From: an uncultured Pseudomonadota bacterium
GTDB lineage: Bacteria; Pseudomonadota; Gammaproteobacteria; Burkholderiales; SG8-39
Length of the DNA stretch: 34,165 bases
Reading direction: 5' to 3'
NCBI GenBank assembly: GCA_903895005.1
Contig: CAITSH010000036.1
Coordinates: 1 to 34,165, forward strand
Below the pieces are notes generated by a model. It ran no database searches and was not told the origin of the DNA. It worked only from the letters and a program-made list of their open reading frames with translations. Of this stretch, positions 1 to 7,972 are shown piece by piece. The translations under genes were made by a program, and so were the position numbers. Each line of letters starts with the position of its first letter. Positions within the stretch are counted from its first letter, which is position 1.

Positions 1-235
1 CCGAGGCCGTCGCGTCGCGTGTTTTGCTTTTGACCTCGGGGCCCCTGCGACGCCGCCGAGGAGCGCAGGGGAAGCGGGAGCCCTCCGGTCCCGGTGTTTG
101 AGCCCCGCAGGGGCGAGTTTAGGGACCGGCCCGCTTCTCCGAGCATCCGAGGGCACCCCGAAGGGGCGGTGTCGGGGGTGTGCTTTCTTTGCACAAGCAA
201 AGAAAGTAGGTCGCCCCCCGCAAGGGGGCGAAACT
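1..235. repeat. Gene-free region rich in nested inverted repeats
   Basis: No convincing gene lies in the first 315 bases. Several perfect inverted repeats follow one another: CCCCTGCG (42-49) with CGCAGGGG (64-71); GAAGCGGG (71-78) with CCCGCTTC (130-137), enclosing CCGGTCCC (85-92) with GGGACCGG (122-129), which in turn encloses GCCCC (102-106) with GGGGC (110-114); CTTTCTTTGC (183-192) with GCAAAGAAAG (197-206); and TCGCCCCC (211-218) with GGGGGCGA (224-231). The two rightmost have 4- and 5-base loops. The layout looks like a dispersed palindromic intergenic element rather than a single terminator, but copy number cannot be seen from one window. Bases 236-315 show nothing recognisable. Confidence 0.55.
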
Positions 236-315
236 ACACAACTAAAAAGTAGAAGCCACGCTCGGGCGGCGACTAATCACGCTGCCGTGTGGCGATCCCG
301 ATGCGTGCATTACCC

Positions 316-1338
316 TTAGGCGTATTCCGCCCTCAACAATTTCGCGCCTTCCACCATCGCCCGCATCTTCCCGTCGGCCACATCCCGCGGCAGGTATTTC
401 ATGCCGCAATCGGGGGCGAGAATGACGTTTTCCTTGTCGATGAAGGGCAGCGCGCGTTTGATGCGTGCGACCACGGTCTGCGGGGTTTCAATCGCCATGT
501 CCGAGAGGTCTATGCAGCCGACCATGACTTTCTTGCCTTTAAGCTTGGTGAGCACCGAGCAATCCAGATGGGACTGCGCGGTTTCGATCGACACTTGCTT
601 GCATGAGCAGTTGGCAAATTCGGGGAGGAAGGAGTAGCCCTCGGGACGCGCGTGTATCACCGCGGCATAGCCGAAGCAGATGTGCACGGCGGTGTTGCCG
701 CTGACACCCTCTAGGGCGCGGTTGAGCGCGGCAAGGCCGAACTCGCGGGCTTTTTCGGGGCGTGCCTGCATGTAGGGTTCGTCGATCTGCACAATGTCTG
801 CGCCGGCAGAAAAAAGGTCGCGGATTTCCTCGTTGACGGCCGCCGCGTAATCCATCGCCGCCTCGGCGTCGGTCTTGTAAAAATCGTTCTGTGCCTGCTG
901 GCTCATGGTGAATGGGCCGGGCACGGTGATCTTGACCATGCGTTTGGTATTGGCGCGCAGGAATTTCATGTCCTCGACCTCGACCGGGCGCATCCGTTTG
1001 ATGGTTCCGACGATACGGGGCACCGGATTGGGGTGGCCCGAACGGTCAAGGCCCACGCCTGGATTGTCGATGTCGATGCCGGAGAGCGCGGTGGCGAACC
1101 GGTTGGAGTAACTCTCGCTGCGGATTTCGCCGTCGGTGATGATGTCGAGCCCCGCTTCTTCCTGCGCACGGATGGCAAGAAGCGTCGCGTCCCGTTGCGC
1201 TTCGTCGAGGTAGGGTTCGGGTATGCGCCACAATTCCTTGGCGCGTGTGCGTGGCGGGAATCGTCCGGCAAGCTTGGCGCGATCGATCAGCCATTCGGGT
1301 TGGGGATAGCTGCCGACGAGTGTGGTTGGGAACAGCAT
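316..1338 (-). CDS. Short MetE-like (cobalamin-independent methionine synthase C-terminal domain) protein
   Basis: A 340-residue protein corresponding to the catalytic C-terminal half of MetE, without the N-terminal half found in classical ~750-residue enzymes. Family features seen: the opening TTLVGSYPQP, the IDEP motif at residues 185-188, and zinc-ligand candidates H219 and C221 (HICFG) and C311 (PDCGMK). The family transfers a methyl group to a thiol such as homocysteine. Stand-alone short members include the folate-independent methionine synthases and many proteins of unknown substrate, so the methyl donor cannot be assigned. The ATG at 1338 is chosen because AGGAG stands eight bases upstream; a frame extension to 1428 lacks family similarity. 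It is followed on the same strand by a glycosyltransferase, with no evident functional link. Confidence 0.85.
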   Translation of the reverse strand: MLFPTTLVGSYPQPEWLIDRAKLAGRFPPRTRAKELWRIPEPYLDEAQRDATLLAIRAQEEAGLDIITDGEIRSESYSNRFATALSGIDIDNPGVGLDRSGHPNPVPRIVGTIKRMRPVEVEDMKFLRANTKRMVKITVPGPFTMSQQAQNDFYKTDAEAAMDYAAAVNEEIRDLFSAGADIVQIDEPYMQARPEKAREFGLAALNRALEGVSGNTAVHICFGYAAVIHARPEGYSFLPEFANCSCKQVSIETAQSHLDCSVLTKLKGKKVMVGCIDLSDMAIETPQTVVARIKRALPFIDKENVILAPDCGMKYLPRDVADGKMRAMVEGAKLLRAEYA

Positions 1339-1482
1339 GGATCTCGCTCCTGTTGGGATTGTTGTTTGCGCGCCGGCATCGCAAGCGTTGCAGCGGCACC
1401 TTGTGGTCAGTGCGCTCGATTGCGGCACCCTAATTCGGCGACCGACGCGTATTTTACCGGAGGCGGGGCCGGCGGAACGTGT

Positions 1483-2628
1483 TCAGCCGGCCGAGGCTTT
1501 CGCGTTGGCGGCGTCCCTCGCATCAAACAGGTGTTGCGCAAACATCTCCCATTCCGCACCGGTGCGCATGGTTTGTTGCGGAAGATCGGACGGGGTGGTC
1601 GGCAGTGGTGTGCCCATGCCCTCGCGCCATTTGGCGACAAACCGCCTGGCATACCGTTCCCAGTCGAGGCCGTAGGTTCCGGCCGAACTGTGGCTGACCA
1701 GGAGATCGGCGCGTACACAGGTGCGGAACCCGGCCTTCCAGACGGCGTAGCAAAAATCCAGGTCGTAAAGGTTCCAGCCATCGAAATTCAGTTCATCGAA
1801 TTGGATGCGGTCCAGGACTTCACGCCGGCACGCGAAGAGCAGACCGTCTATGACCTGGGCACCGGAGGTGATCCGGCTCCCCGGACCGAATACGCTCACC
1901 GTGAGACTTCCGTCGCCGTGCGGCCAGGCGACCTGTCCGCGATTGCTGCTCCAGCCGGCGCTGTTCCAGCGCGGTCCGCCGAGCCTGGTCGATCCGGCGA
2001 CGCCGAAAAAATCATGGCTACCCAGCGTGTCAAATAATTTGGCGGAAAAATCCCGGGAAATGATTTCAACATCGTCGTGCGAAAAGATCAGTAGTTCGCC
2101 CACCGCAAGGCGTGCGCCGCGGTTGTAGCCTTCGCACAGAGATACGGCGTCGCCGATGTGAATCACCTCCGTCAGCGCGTCCCCCAGTTGGGCGCGAAAA
2201 CTTGCGACGGCACGTCGCAGCTTCGCGGCGTCGATGCTGCAGATGATGAGCGAAACGCGCCGCCCGGCGATGTCGGGGTGCTGTTCGGTGCGTGCGTGCA
2301 GATCAAGGGCGATGTCGCGGCGCGTGCGCGCCATCGCAAGCGCGGCCTCCATATGCGAGGACAGAGGGCGACTCGCACCACCGTGTTCCACGGTTTCAAG
2401 TGCGATGACGGCATCGGCGTTGCGGCCAAGGGCGAGCAGGGCTGCGCCGAGCAGGTATTGCACGGCGGGCAAGCCCGGCTCTGCGCTGGCGGCGCGTTTA
2501 GCGTATTCCACGGCAGCTTTGAATCGCCGCTTGGCGAAGGCCTTGCTGGCCAGTTCGTACAAGGCATCGGTTTGCGCACTCACATTGGAGGCACGTGTTG
2601 CCGGCATTGCCTGGTTCTGGCCTGTCAT
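1483..2628 (-). CDS. TPR-containing family 2-like glycosyltransferase (StrF-type domain)
   Basis: A 381-residue predicted cytoplasmic protein. Residues ~20-110 are alanine-rich helical pairs resembling tetratricopeptide repeats (for example FKAAVEYAKRAASAEPG). From residue ~125 a GT-A glycosyltransferase-like domain begins with VSLIICSID, then CEGYNRGA (165-172) and the acidic HDD at 184-186, which probably corresponds to the metal/nucleotide-sugar DxD position. The later GWNLYDLDFCYAVWKAG stretch is typical of the StrF/Glyco_tranf_2_5 group. Such enzymes transfer sugars from activated donors during glycan or glycoprotein synthesis; donor and acceptor are unknown. The start at 2628 is supported by AGGA seven bases upstream. 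A second glycosyltransferase lies at 3144-4316 and a methyltransferase at 5939-6667, both on this strand, which hints at a dispersed surface-glycan set. Confidence 0.8.
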   Translation of the reverse strand: MTGQNQAMPATRASNVSAQTDALYELASKAFAKRRFKAAVEYAKRAASAEPGLPAVQYLLGAALLALGRNADAVIALETVEHGGASRPLSSHMEAALAMARTRRDIALDLHARTEQHPDIAGRRVSLIICSIDAAKLRRAVASFRAQLGDALTEVIHIGDAVSLCEGYNRGARLAVGELLIFSHDDVEIISRDFSAKLFDTLGSHDFFGVAGSTRLGGPRWNSAGWSSNRGQVAWPHGDGSLTVSVFGPGSRITSGAQVIDGLLFACRREVLDRIQFDELNFDGWNLYDLDFCYAVWKAGFRTCVRADLLVSHSSAGTYGLDWERYARRFVAKWREGMGTPLPTTPSDLPQQTMRTGAEWEMFAQHLFDARDAANAKASAG

Positions 2629-2787
2629 GGTTTGTCCTGGTGCCGGTCTCGCGAGCCATAATGGGTCGCGTGCATGCGCCCTGAGGGCCGAGAGCGCGTT
2701 TCATTCTAGACCTGAGCGCTGTTCGGTGCTCGATTGCACGGAGACCTGGAACGGTGGGCTGGGAATCAGAGCTAGAATATTGTGACG

Positions 2788-3132
2788 ATGAGAACCCCGC
2801 GCGCATTGATAACGGTGCTCACCTGCCTGCTGCTCGCAGGCTGTTCCGGGTCGCTCGCCTTGCGCAGTGGCGTGCAGCAGGCGTCCGGCTCCTCCTCAGG
2901 CGGAAGCGTTGCCAGCAGTTCCAGCGGGTTTCAGGCCAACGTCAATTCAGGCGCGGGTCCCTTGTTTGGGGTCGTCGTGCTCGGGGTGATGATTGCGGAT
3001 GGTGTGGACTACATGCGAGGCACGGGTCGTTGGGCGCGGGCCGCACCGCCCATGGCGGGGGATCGCAAGATCAACATCCAGGATTGCACGCGGCCGATTG
3101 AGTACAGCATCGGCAACATCAGCTGCCGGTAA
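2788..3132 (+). CDS. Small predicted lipoprotein, function unknown
   Basis: A 114-residue protein starting MRTPRALITVLTCLLLAGC, with a clear lipobox (LAGC, Cys19), so it is probably exported and lipid-anchored. After the cysteine comes a Ser/Gly-rich linker (~20-50), a hydrophobic stretch PLFGVVVLGVMIADG (~58-72), and a C-terminal part with two cysteines (QDCTRPIEYSIGNISCR) that could form a disulfide. I do not recognise the family. A GTG at 2782 is an alternative in-frame start, but the ATG gives the cleaner signal peptide. A TAGAAT -10-like hexamer lies at 2773-2778, very close to the start, without a convincing -35. The gene converges on the glycosyltransferase at 3144. Confidence 0.7.
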   Translation: MRTPRALITVLTCLLLAGCSGSLALRSGVQQASGSSSGGSVASSSSGFQANVNSGAGPLFGVVVLGVMIADGVDYMRGTGRWARAAPPMAGDRKINIQDCTRPIEYSIGNISCR

Positions 3133-3143
3133 CGCCCGTCGGA

Positions 3144-4316
3144 TCAGGCGTGCCCGAGCGTGCTCAGGATGTCTTCGACGCGGTGGCGCCAGGTGTGCGC
3201 GGCGAGGGTCGCCGCGCGTGCCGCCTCACCCTGCAAGCGCAGCCGTTCCGGGGCGCGCAGCAGCTCAGGTATCAGTGATGCGAGCGATCCGGGATCCGCG
3301 CCAAGGTAATAGTGCATGCCCTGGTCCTGCCCGAAATACGGCTCAACCCATTTTCGCGAGTTGGTCAGGCAGGGTGTGCCGTTGAGCGCATAGTTGAAAA
3401 TCCTGTCGTTCGCGCCGTAGGGGTAAGAGGAGGAATCGATGCACAGCCGGCTGCGTCCGGCAAGATCGAGCATGCCGGCGTAAGACATGAGCGGCAGCAA
3501 GCTTACATTCCCCGGCAGTTCAATCTGATCCCAGCCACCGCCAACGACATGGATGCGCGCCCCGGATCGCGCCGCCGCGCGTACGGCGGCAACGCGGTTT
3601 TTGGCGCGCATGAAGAACTCCACGTCGCGCAGCAGCGAGCGCCAGTGCGCCGCATCGGGTGTCCGACCCAGGGTGCGCGCCACTTCAATCGCGCTGTGGT
3701 GTAGCGGCACGTCGGCGCTCGCAGCGTCGGCAAGCGCGTCGCACATGGTGTGGTCGGATTCGCCGCCCCAGACCCGGTCGAGTGCGGCCACGTGCAGGTT
3801 GCCCGTGTACAGCACGTCTATGTCGCGTTCCGGCCAAGGGACGGAAAGGTCGTTTTTGGGTCGCACGCCCGGGGGGGCGAACACGCTTCCGGCCAGCCGC
3901 AGTGAAGGTTCAACCAGCGCAAGTTGCTCGAGCACGCTCGGGTCCGGAAAAGCCGCGTAGAGCCGACTGGCGTGTATGGATGCGATCGGCTGGAAGTAGG
4001 CCTGGTCAAGGAGCATGGCCACACAGGTCACACCGCCCGCATCGAAAACGGGCGACGCGTCGGGTTCTGCGTCTAGCCTCGCCTGCGAAATCGCATGGCC
4101 CCAGCAGCCCAGGTCCATCACCAGCTTGCCTCTGCCCGAACGTGCCCAACTGACCGCCGCCTCGGCCTCGGCGGCAGTAAGTACGCCGACTTTTCCAAGC
4201 GGAAACCACTGCACGGTGTGGCCGAGTTCCCGCAGCGCCTCCTGGATGCCGGTGGCGATGTCCTGGTAGAACAAGCCTTCCGGGATGGCGCGAACGATGG
4301 GCAGCAGGACGATCAT
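3144..4316 (-). CDS. Glycosyltransferase, CgeB/group 1-like
   Basis: A 390-residue protein without a signal peptide or membrane segments. The C-terminal half resembles the GT-B donor-binding domain of CgeB-like glycosyltransferases: a strand-turn region with IHVVGGGWD, then SYPYGANDRIFNYALNGTPC, where the family usually reads as an Arg-x-Phe-Asn/Glu-x-x-Ala pattern, and a helical C-terminus ending in HTWRHRVEDIL. The N-terminal half is diverged and contains DIDVLYTGNLH. The family adds sugars to surface polysaccharides, spore coats or proteins; the substrate here is unknown. No strong Shine-Dalgarno precedes the ATG at 4316, so the start is moderately certain. It diverges from the lyase genes that begin at 4433. 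Confidence 0.72.
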   Translation of the reverse strand: MIVLLPIVRAIPEGLFYQDIATGIQEALRELGHTVQWFPLGKVGVLTAAEAEAAVSWARSGRGKLVMDLGCWGHAISQARLDAEPDASPVFDAGGVTCVAMLLDQAYFQPIASIHASRLYAAFPDPSVLEQLALVEPSLRLAGSVFAPPGVRPKNDLSVPWPERDIDVLYTGNLHVAALDRVWGGESDHTMCDALADAASADVPLHHSAIEVARTLGRTPDAAHWRSLLRDVEFFMRAKNRVAAVRAAARSGARIHVVGGGWDQIELPGNVSLLPLMSYAGMLDLAGRSRLCIDSSSYPYGANDRIFNYALNGTPCLTNSRKWVEPYFGQDQGMHYYLGADPGSLASLIPELLRAPERLRLQGEAARAATLAAHTWRHRVEDILSTLGHA

Positions 4317-4432
4317 GCGGGTCTTGGCGGAGTTGTTCTGGAACCGGATTCGACTTGAACGGAACGGGGCGAGTATTATCGCGGAATAAGGGCGGCTTCG
4401 CCGTTCCCATCCTGAGGAGGAGGGTAGTGGGC

Positions 4433-4714
4433 ATGATTCACTTTGTGGTGCACGACGAGCACGACTCGGTCGGTGTGGTTGTGGTCGAGGGGGTCAAGGC
4501 GGGGCAGGACCTCGCCGGCTGGATCATGGATCAGGACAAAGACCTGAAGATCAAGGCGCTCAATGACATTCCGATCGGCCACAAGCTGGCGATCCGCGAG
4601 CTCAAGGACAAGGACACCGTGATCAAGTACGGCACCGATATCGGCCGCACGGTTGCCGCGATCAAGGTGGGCGAACACGCCCATGTGCACAACATCAAGA
4701 CCAAAAGGTGGTGA
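4433..4714 (+). CDS. UxaA-family lyase small subunit (SAF domain; SuyA/altronate dehydratase N-terminal type)
   Basis: A 93-residue SAF-domain protein corresponding to the N-terminal domain of altronate/galactarate dehydratases. The diagnostic end of the domain is visible: [18 protein letters not shown] followed by [11 protein letters not shown]. In UxaA this domain is fused to the catalytic part; here it is a separate gene directly before the large subunit, the arrangement and size known for (2R)-sulfolactate sulfo-lyase SuyAB (roughly 8 kDa and 42 kDa). The ATG at 4433 is preceded by GAGGAGGAGGG (4414-4424) with eight bases of spacing; frame extensions to 4355 or the GTG at 4427 fit this site less well. 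The stop TGA (4712-4714) lies two bases before the probable GTG of the next gene, implying translational coupling. The substrate is not settled. Confidence 0.85.
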   Translation: MIHFVVHDEHDSVGVVVVEGVKAGQDLAGWIMDQDKDLKIKALNDIPIGHKLAIRELKDKDTVIKYGTDIGRTVAAIKVGEHAHVHNIKTKRW

Positions 4715-4716
4715 GC

Positions 4717-5886
4717 GTGGATCTCTCCAAGGCAACTTTCCAGGGTTTCAAGCGCGAGAACGGCCGCATAGGCGTGCGCAACCACGTGATCATCCTGCCG
4801 GTGGATGACCTGTCAAATTCGGCCGCCGAGGCGGTGGCACACAACATCAAAGGGGCGATGGCGATTCCGCATCCCTACGGCCGCCTGCAGTTTGGTGCCG
4901 ACCTTGAGCTGCACTTTCGCACGCTCATTGGCACCGGTGCGAACCCCAACGTTGCGGCCGTGGTGGTGATCGGCATCGAAGACGGCTGGACCAAGCTCAT
5001 CGTCGATGGGATCGCCAGGACAGGCAAGCCTGTGGTCGGATTTGGCATCGAGCAGCACGGTGACCACGATACCATCATGCGCGCATCCAAAGCGGCAAAA
5101 GAGTATGTGCAGTGGGCCTCGGAGCTGCAGCGCGAAACGCGGCCGCTCAAGGAATTGTGGGTGTCGACCAAATGCGGTGAGTCGGACACCACTTCCGGCT
5201 GCGGCGCCAACCCGACCGTCGGCAACGCCTTCGACAAGCTTTATCCGCACGGCACCACGCTGGTGTTTGGTGAGACGACGGAGCTCACCGGTGGCGAACA
5301 TCTTGTGGCGGCGCGCTGCCGCACCGACGAGGTACGCAAGAAATTCCAGTTCATGTTCGACCGTTACCAGGATGTCATCAACCGCCACAAGACCAGCGAC
5401 CTCTCCGATTCGCAGCCGACCAAGGGGAACATCGCCGGCGGCCTGACGACCATCGAGGAAAAGGCGCTCGGCAATATTCAGAAAATCGGGCGCAAGTGCC
5501 TTATCGACGGGGTGCTGGACAAGGCCGAGGAACCGACCGGGCCAGGCCTGTGGTTCATGGACTCCTCATCGGCCGCCGCCGAGATGGTGACCCTGTGTGC
5601 GGCGTCGGGTTATGTCGTGCATTTCTTCCCCACCGGTCAGGGCAACGTCATCGGCAATCCCATCCTGCCGGTGATCAAGATCTGCGCCAACCCGCGCACC
5701 GTGCGCACCATGTCCGAACATGTGGACGTGGATGTTTCGGGGCTGCTGCGGCGTGAAATGTCTCCCGACGACGCCGGTGACAAGTTGCTCGAGTGCATGT
5801 TCCGAACCGCAAATGGCCGACTTACGGCGGCAGAGGCACTGGGCCACCGGGAGTTCGTGCTGACGCGGTTGTACGAAAGCGCCTGA
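4717..5886 (+). CDS. UxaA-family lyase large subunit (SuyB-like sulfo-lyase or sugar-acid dehydratase)
   Basis: A 389-residue catalytic partner of the preceding SAF protein. It opens with the family signature [15 protein letters not shown], followed by a glycine-rich core and the motif [18 protein letters not shown] (about residues 152-169), where dehydratases of this family carry conserved cysteine and acidic residues. [12 protein letters not shown] follows. Family reactions are eliminations on 2-hydroxy acids: water from altronate or galactarate, or sulfite from sulfolactate giving pyruvate. The short split architecture and the CGESDTTSG motif favour a SuyB-like assignment, from memory of the family rather than an alignment. 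GTG 4717 is preferred because AAAAGG (4703-4708) lies eight bases upstream; GTGs at 4708 and 4711 would overlap the upstream gene. Confidence 0.83.
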   Translation: MDLSKATFQGFKRENGRIGVRNHVIILPVDDLSNSAAEAVAHNIKGAMAIPHPYGRLQFGADLELHFRTLIGTGANPNVAAVVVIGIEDGWTKLIVDGIARTGKPVVGFGIEQHGDHDTIMRASKAAKEYVQWASELQRETRPLKELWVSTKCGESDTTSGCGANPTVGNAFDKLYPHGTTLVFGETTELTGGEHLVAARCRTDEVRKKFQFMFDRYQDVINRHKTSDLSDSQPTKGNIAGGLTTIEEKALGNIQKIGRKCLIDGVLDKAEEPTGPGLWFMDSSSAAAEMVTLCAASGYVVHFFPTGQGNVIGNPILPVIKICANPRTVRTMSEHVDVDVSGLLRREMSPDDAGDKLLECMFRTANGRLTAAEALGHREFVLTRLYESA

Positions 5887-5898
5887 GCGGCGAAGGGA

Positions 5899-5921
5899 CC
5901 GGGCGGACGATGTCCGTCCGG
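5899..5921. terminator. Hairpin between convergent genes
   Basis: Ten-pair stem CCGGGCGGAC / GTCCGTCCGG with one G-T pair and a three-base GAT loop, located 12 bases after the lyase stop and 17 bases before the convergent methyltransferase stop. It is followed by GGTTGTTCG rather than a clean T tract, so efficiency is uncertain; it could serve both strands. Confidence 0.5.
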
Positions 5922-5938
5922 GGTTGTTCGTCAGCGGC

Positions 5939-6667
5939 TCAGAGCTCGGTGAACACCGAAATGATTTCGTTGTGGTTGAGTTCGATGTGGGACCAGTCGA
6001 ATTCCAGTCCAGCGTTGTGTTCCCGGATGAGATCGACGAAGTATAAAAAGCTGTCGAAGTCCCAGACGTGGAAGTGGATGCTGTAGTCGATTCGCTTCAG
6101 ACGCTGGGCCGCATCGCGGGCGGCCTGCCCGTCGGTGACGCCGTCAACGAGTCGAACCCATTCGTCGAAATGCCCGTCGCGCGACTGCGCCGGTCCCAGC
6201 CTGTCATCGTCGACAAAGTGCGACATGGGGGTCAGGGGACGCTTGCTGTCGAAGCTGAAGCGCATGTCGGGAAGGGCGTAATAAAGCACGCCGCCTTCGC
6301 GGATCTTGCGAAAATGATTGCGGATCGCCCCGAGCGGGTTTTCGCAGTGTTCGAGCATGTGGTTGGCGATGATGAAATCGAGCGAACCGTCTTCGATTGA
6401 ATCCAGGGACTCGCCGTCATCCAGAATGTCGACCACGGTCAGTGCCAGACTTGCAAGTTCCGGGTAGTGCTCGCGCAATCCCGCCGCGTCAAGCCTGTCG
6501 ACGTAACGCACCCGCGCTTTCGCCGGTACGGGCAGCGGCGCATGCAGTGCCCCGATTTCAATGCCGTCGCCGGCAAGGAAGCGCTCGGCCAGTTCGATGC
6601 GCCGTGCCAGCACCGGGTTGCGCTGCGTGTCGTGCTCTGCCGGAGGGGGCGTTCTCGGGTTGTGCAT
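5939..6667 (-). CDS. Class I SAM-dependent methyltransferase
   Basis: A 242-residue Rossmann-fold methyltransferase. A diverged SAM-binding motif I is seen as GIEIGA (35-40), an acidic strand-2 end in YVDRLD (55-60), and the Methyltransf_11-type motif IANHMLEHCENP (100-111) followed by an alpha/beta core and the GGVLYYALPD strand (~128-137). The conserved HMLEH is characteristic of methyltransferases in glycan, lipid and small-molecule modification; the acceptor cannot be read from sequence. The C-terminal FHVWDFDSFLYF resembles those found near glycosyltransferases, which fits the two upstream on the same strand, though the lyase genes lie between. No strong ribosome-binding site precedes the ATG at 6667. 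Confidence 0.8.
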   Translation of the reverse strand: MHNPRTPPPAEHDTQRNPVLARRIELAERFLAGDGIEIGALHAPLPVPAKARVRYVDRLDAAGLREHYPELASLALTVVDILDDGESLDSIEDGSLDFIIANHMLEHCENPLGAIRNHFRKIREGGVLYYALPDMRFSFDSKRPLTPMSHFVDDDRLGPAQSRDGHFDEWVRLVDGVTDGQAARDAAQRLKRIDYSIHFHVWDFDSFLYFVDLIREHNAGLEFDWSHIELNHNEIISVFTEL

Positions 6668-6715
6668 GGGATCGGTTGCCGCGTTCGATGCGGTTTTTGC
6701 GTGGCCGCGCGATGT

Positions 6716-6733
6716 CTAATGACGTAAGATTAG
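6716..6733. promoter_or_regulatory. Small inverted repeat upstream of the exporter gene
   Basis: CTAAT (6716-6720) and ATTAG (6729-6733) separated by eight bases, in the 223-base gap between the divergent methyltransferase and exporter genes. This size and spacing suit a dimeric regulator, but short AT-rich arms occur by chance. No convincing -35/-10 pair was found nearby, and the rest of this gap shows nothing else. Confidence 0.25.
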
Positions 6734-6890
6734 CACTCCGCCGTCCCGCATTGACCCTTCGTCTTGCCATCCCCCTCACACACGCGCTTGGTCCGTTTAG
6801 TGGTGCTCCCATTTGTGGTTTTTCCCGCAGCGGCCGGCTGCGCGCCGGATTTGACGGCTGAGGGCACGGCATCCCGTCCGGAACACGGTC

Positions 6891-7868
6891 TTGCGCGATA
6901 AGCTGGAGCAGCTGGCCCCGGGGCTGGCGGTCGCCGCCACGGTGGCGGTCGCGGCAATGTTCCTGTCCGAGCATTACGGTGCTTCGGCGATGCTGTTTGC
7001 GCTCTTGATCGGCATGTCGCTCAATTTTCTGTCCGAAGAGGGGCGGTGCGTGGCCGGCATCAAGGTCGGGGCGAAAATCGTGCTGCGCACCGGTGTCGCC
7101 TTGCTCGGCCTGCGCATTTCGGCCGGGCAGATTGCCGAGCTCGGGTTGTCGACGGTGTTGATGGTCGTGGCGGTCGTGGTGATGACCATCGGCATCGGCG
7201 TGCTGCTTGCGCGTGCCTGTTCAATGAGTATTCGTTTCGGTGTGCTCACCGCCGGGGCGGTTGCGATCTGCGGTGCGTCGGCTGCGATGGCGATCGCCGC
7301 GGTGTTGCCGCGCCACGCCATGAGCGAGCGCGATACCAGCCTTACGGTGATCGGTGTCACCGCCCTGTCCACGGTGGCGATGATTCTCTACCCGATCATC
7401 AGCGTCGAACTCGGTTTTGATTTTCGCGAGGCGGGAATTTTTCTCGGGGCCACGATCCATGATGTGGCGCAGGTGGTCGGCGCCGGTTACGGCGTGTCAA
7501 AGGAAACCGGGGATACCGCCACCATCGTCAAGCTGCTGCGGGTCGCGATGCTGTTGCCTGTGGTGGTGATTATTTCGTTTGTAACGCGAAGACGCTACGC
7601 CGAGGGCGAGAAAAAGGCGCCGCTGGTGCCCTGGTTCGCCGTCGTGTTCGCGCTGCTGGTGGGCCTCAACAGCACCGGCTGGGTGCCGCCGTCCGTCGCC
7701 ACATTGAGCGGGGAAGTGTCACGCTGGTGCCTGGTGACGGCGATTGCCGCGATCGGCATGAGCACTTCGCTCAAACAACTGGCCGTGGTCGGAATGCGTC
7801 CGGTGGTTTTGATGTGCCTGCAAACCCTCGTTCTTGCCGCGATGGTCGTGTTCACGATGATGATCTGA
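6891..7868 (+). CDS. YeiH/PSE-family putative sulfate exporter membrane protein
   Basis: A 325-residue polytopic inner-membrane protein with about ten hydrophobic segments, matching the YeiH family (Cons_hypoth698, the putative sulfate exporter family). Recognisable family stretches are LFALLIGMSLNFL, KIVLRTGVALLGLRIS, GAVAICGASAAMAI, GATIHDVAQVVGAGY and AIGMSTSLKQL. The family name comes from members in taurine-degrading bacteria; true substrates are mostly untested. The frame closes upstream at a TGA (6852-6854), and the only usual start codon available is TTG at 6891, which gives a protein close to the family length of 330-350 residues. It follows the SuyAB-like lyase genes with one reversed gene between, which would suit export of sulfite or sulfate. 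Confidence 0.85.
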   Translation: MRDKLEQLAPGLAVAATVAVAAMFLSEHYGASAMLFALLIGMSLNFLSEEGRCVAGIKVGAKIVLRTGVALLGLRISAGQIAELGLSTVLMVVAVVVMTIGIGVLLARACSMSIRFGVLTAGAVAICGASAAMAIAAVLPRHAMSERDTSLTVIGVTALSTVAMILYPIISVELGFDFREAGIFLGATIHDVAQVVGAGYGVSKETGDTATIVKLLRVAMLLPVVVIISFVTRRRYAEGEKKAPLVPWFAVVFALLVGLNSTGWVPPSVATLSGEVSRWCLVTAIAAIGMSTSLKQLAVVGMRPVVLMCLQTLVLAAMVVFTMMI

Positions 7869-7972
7869 TCGCCCGGGGGTGGCGGGGTCGCGTTGGACTG
7901 TTGCGCCGGATTCACGGTTTTGTAACAAGGCGGCTGCAGACTGGCCGGCAGTTGATTCTGCCGGGACGGCCC

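Noticed and set aside
1033..2037. A 334-codon + strand frame crossing the MetE-like and glycosyltransferase genes
   Set aside because: It is antisense to two conserved genes and bridges their intergenic gap; the composition is typical of a shadow frame.
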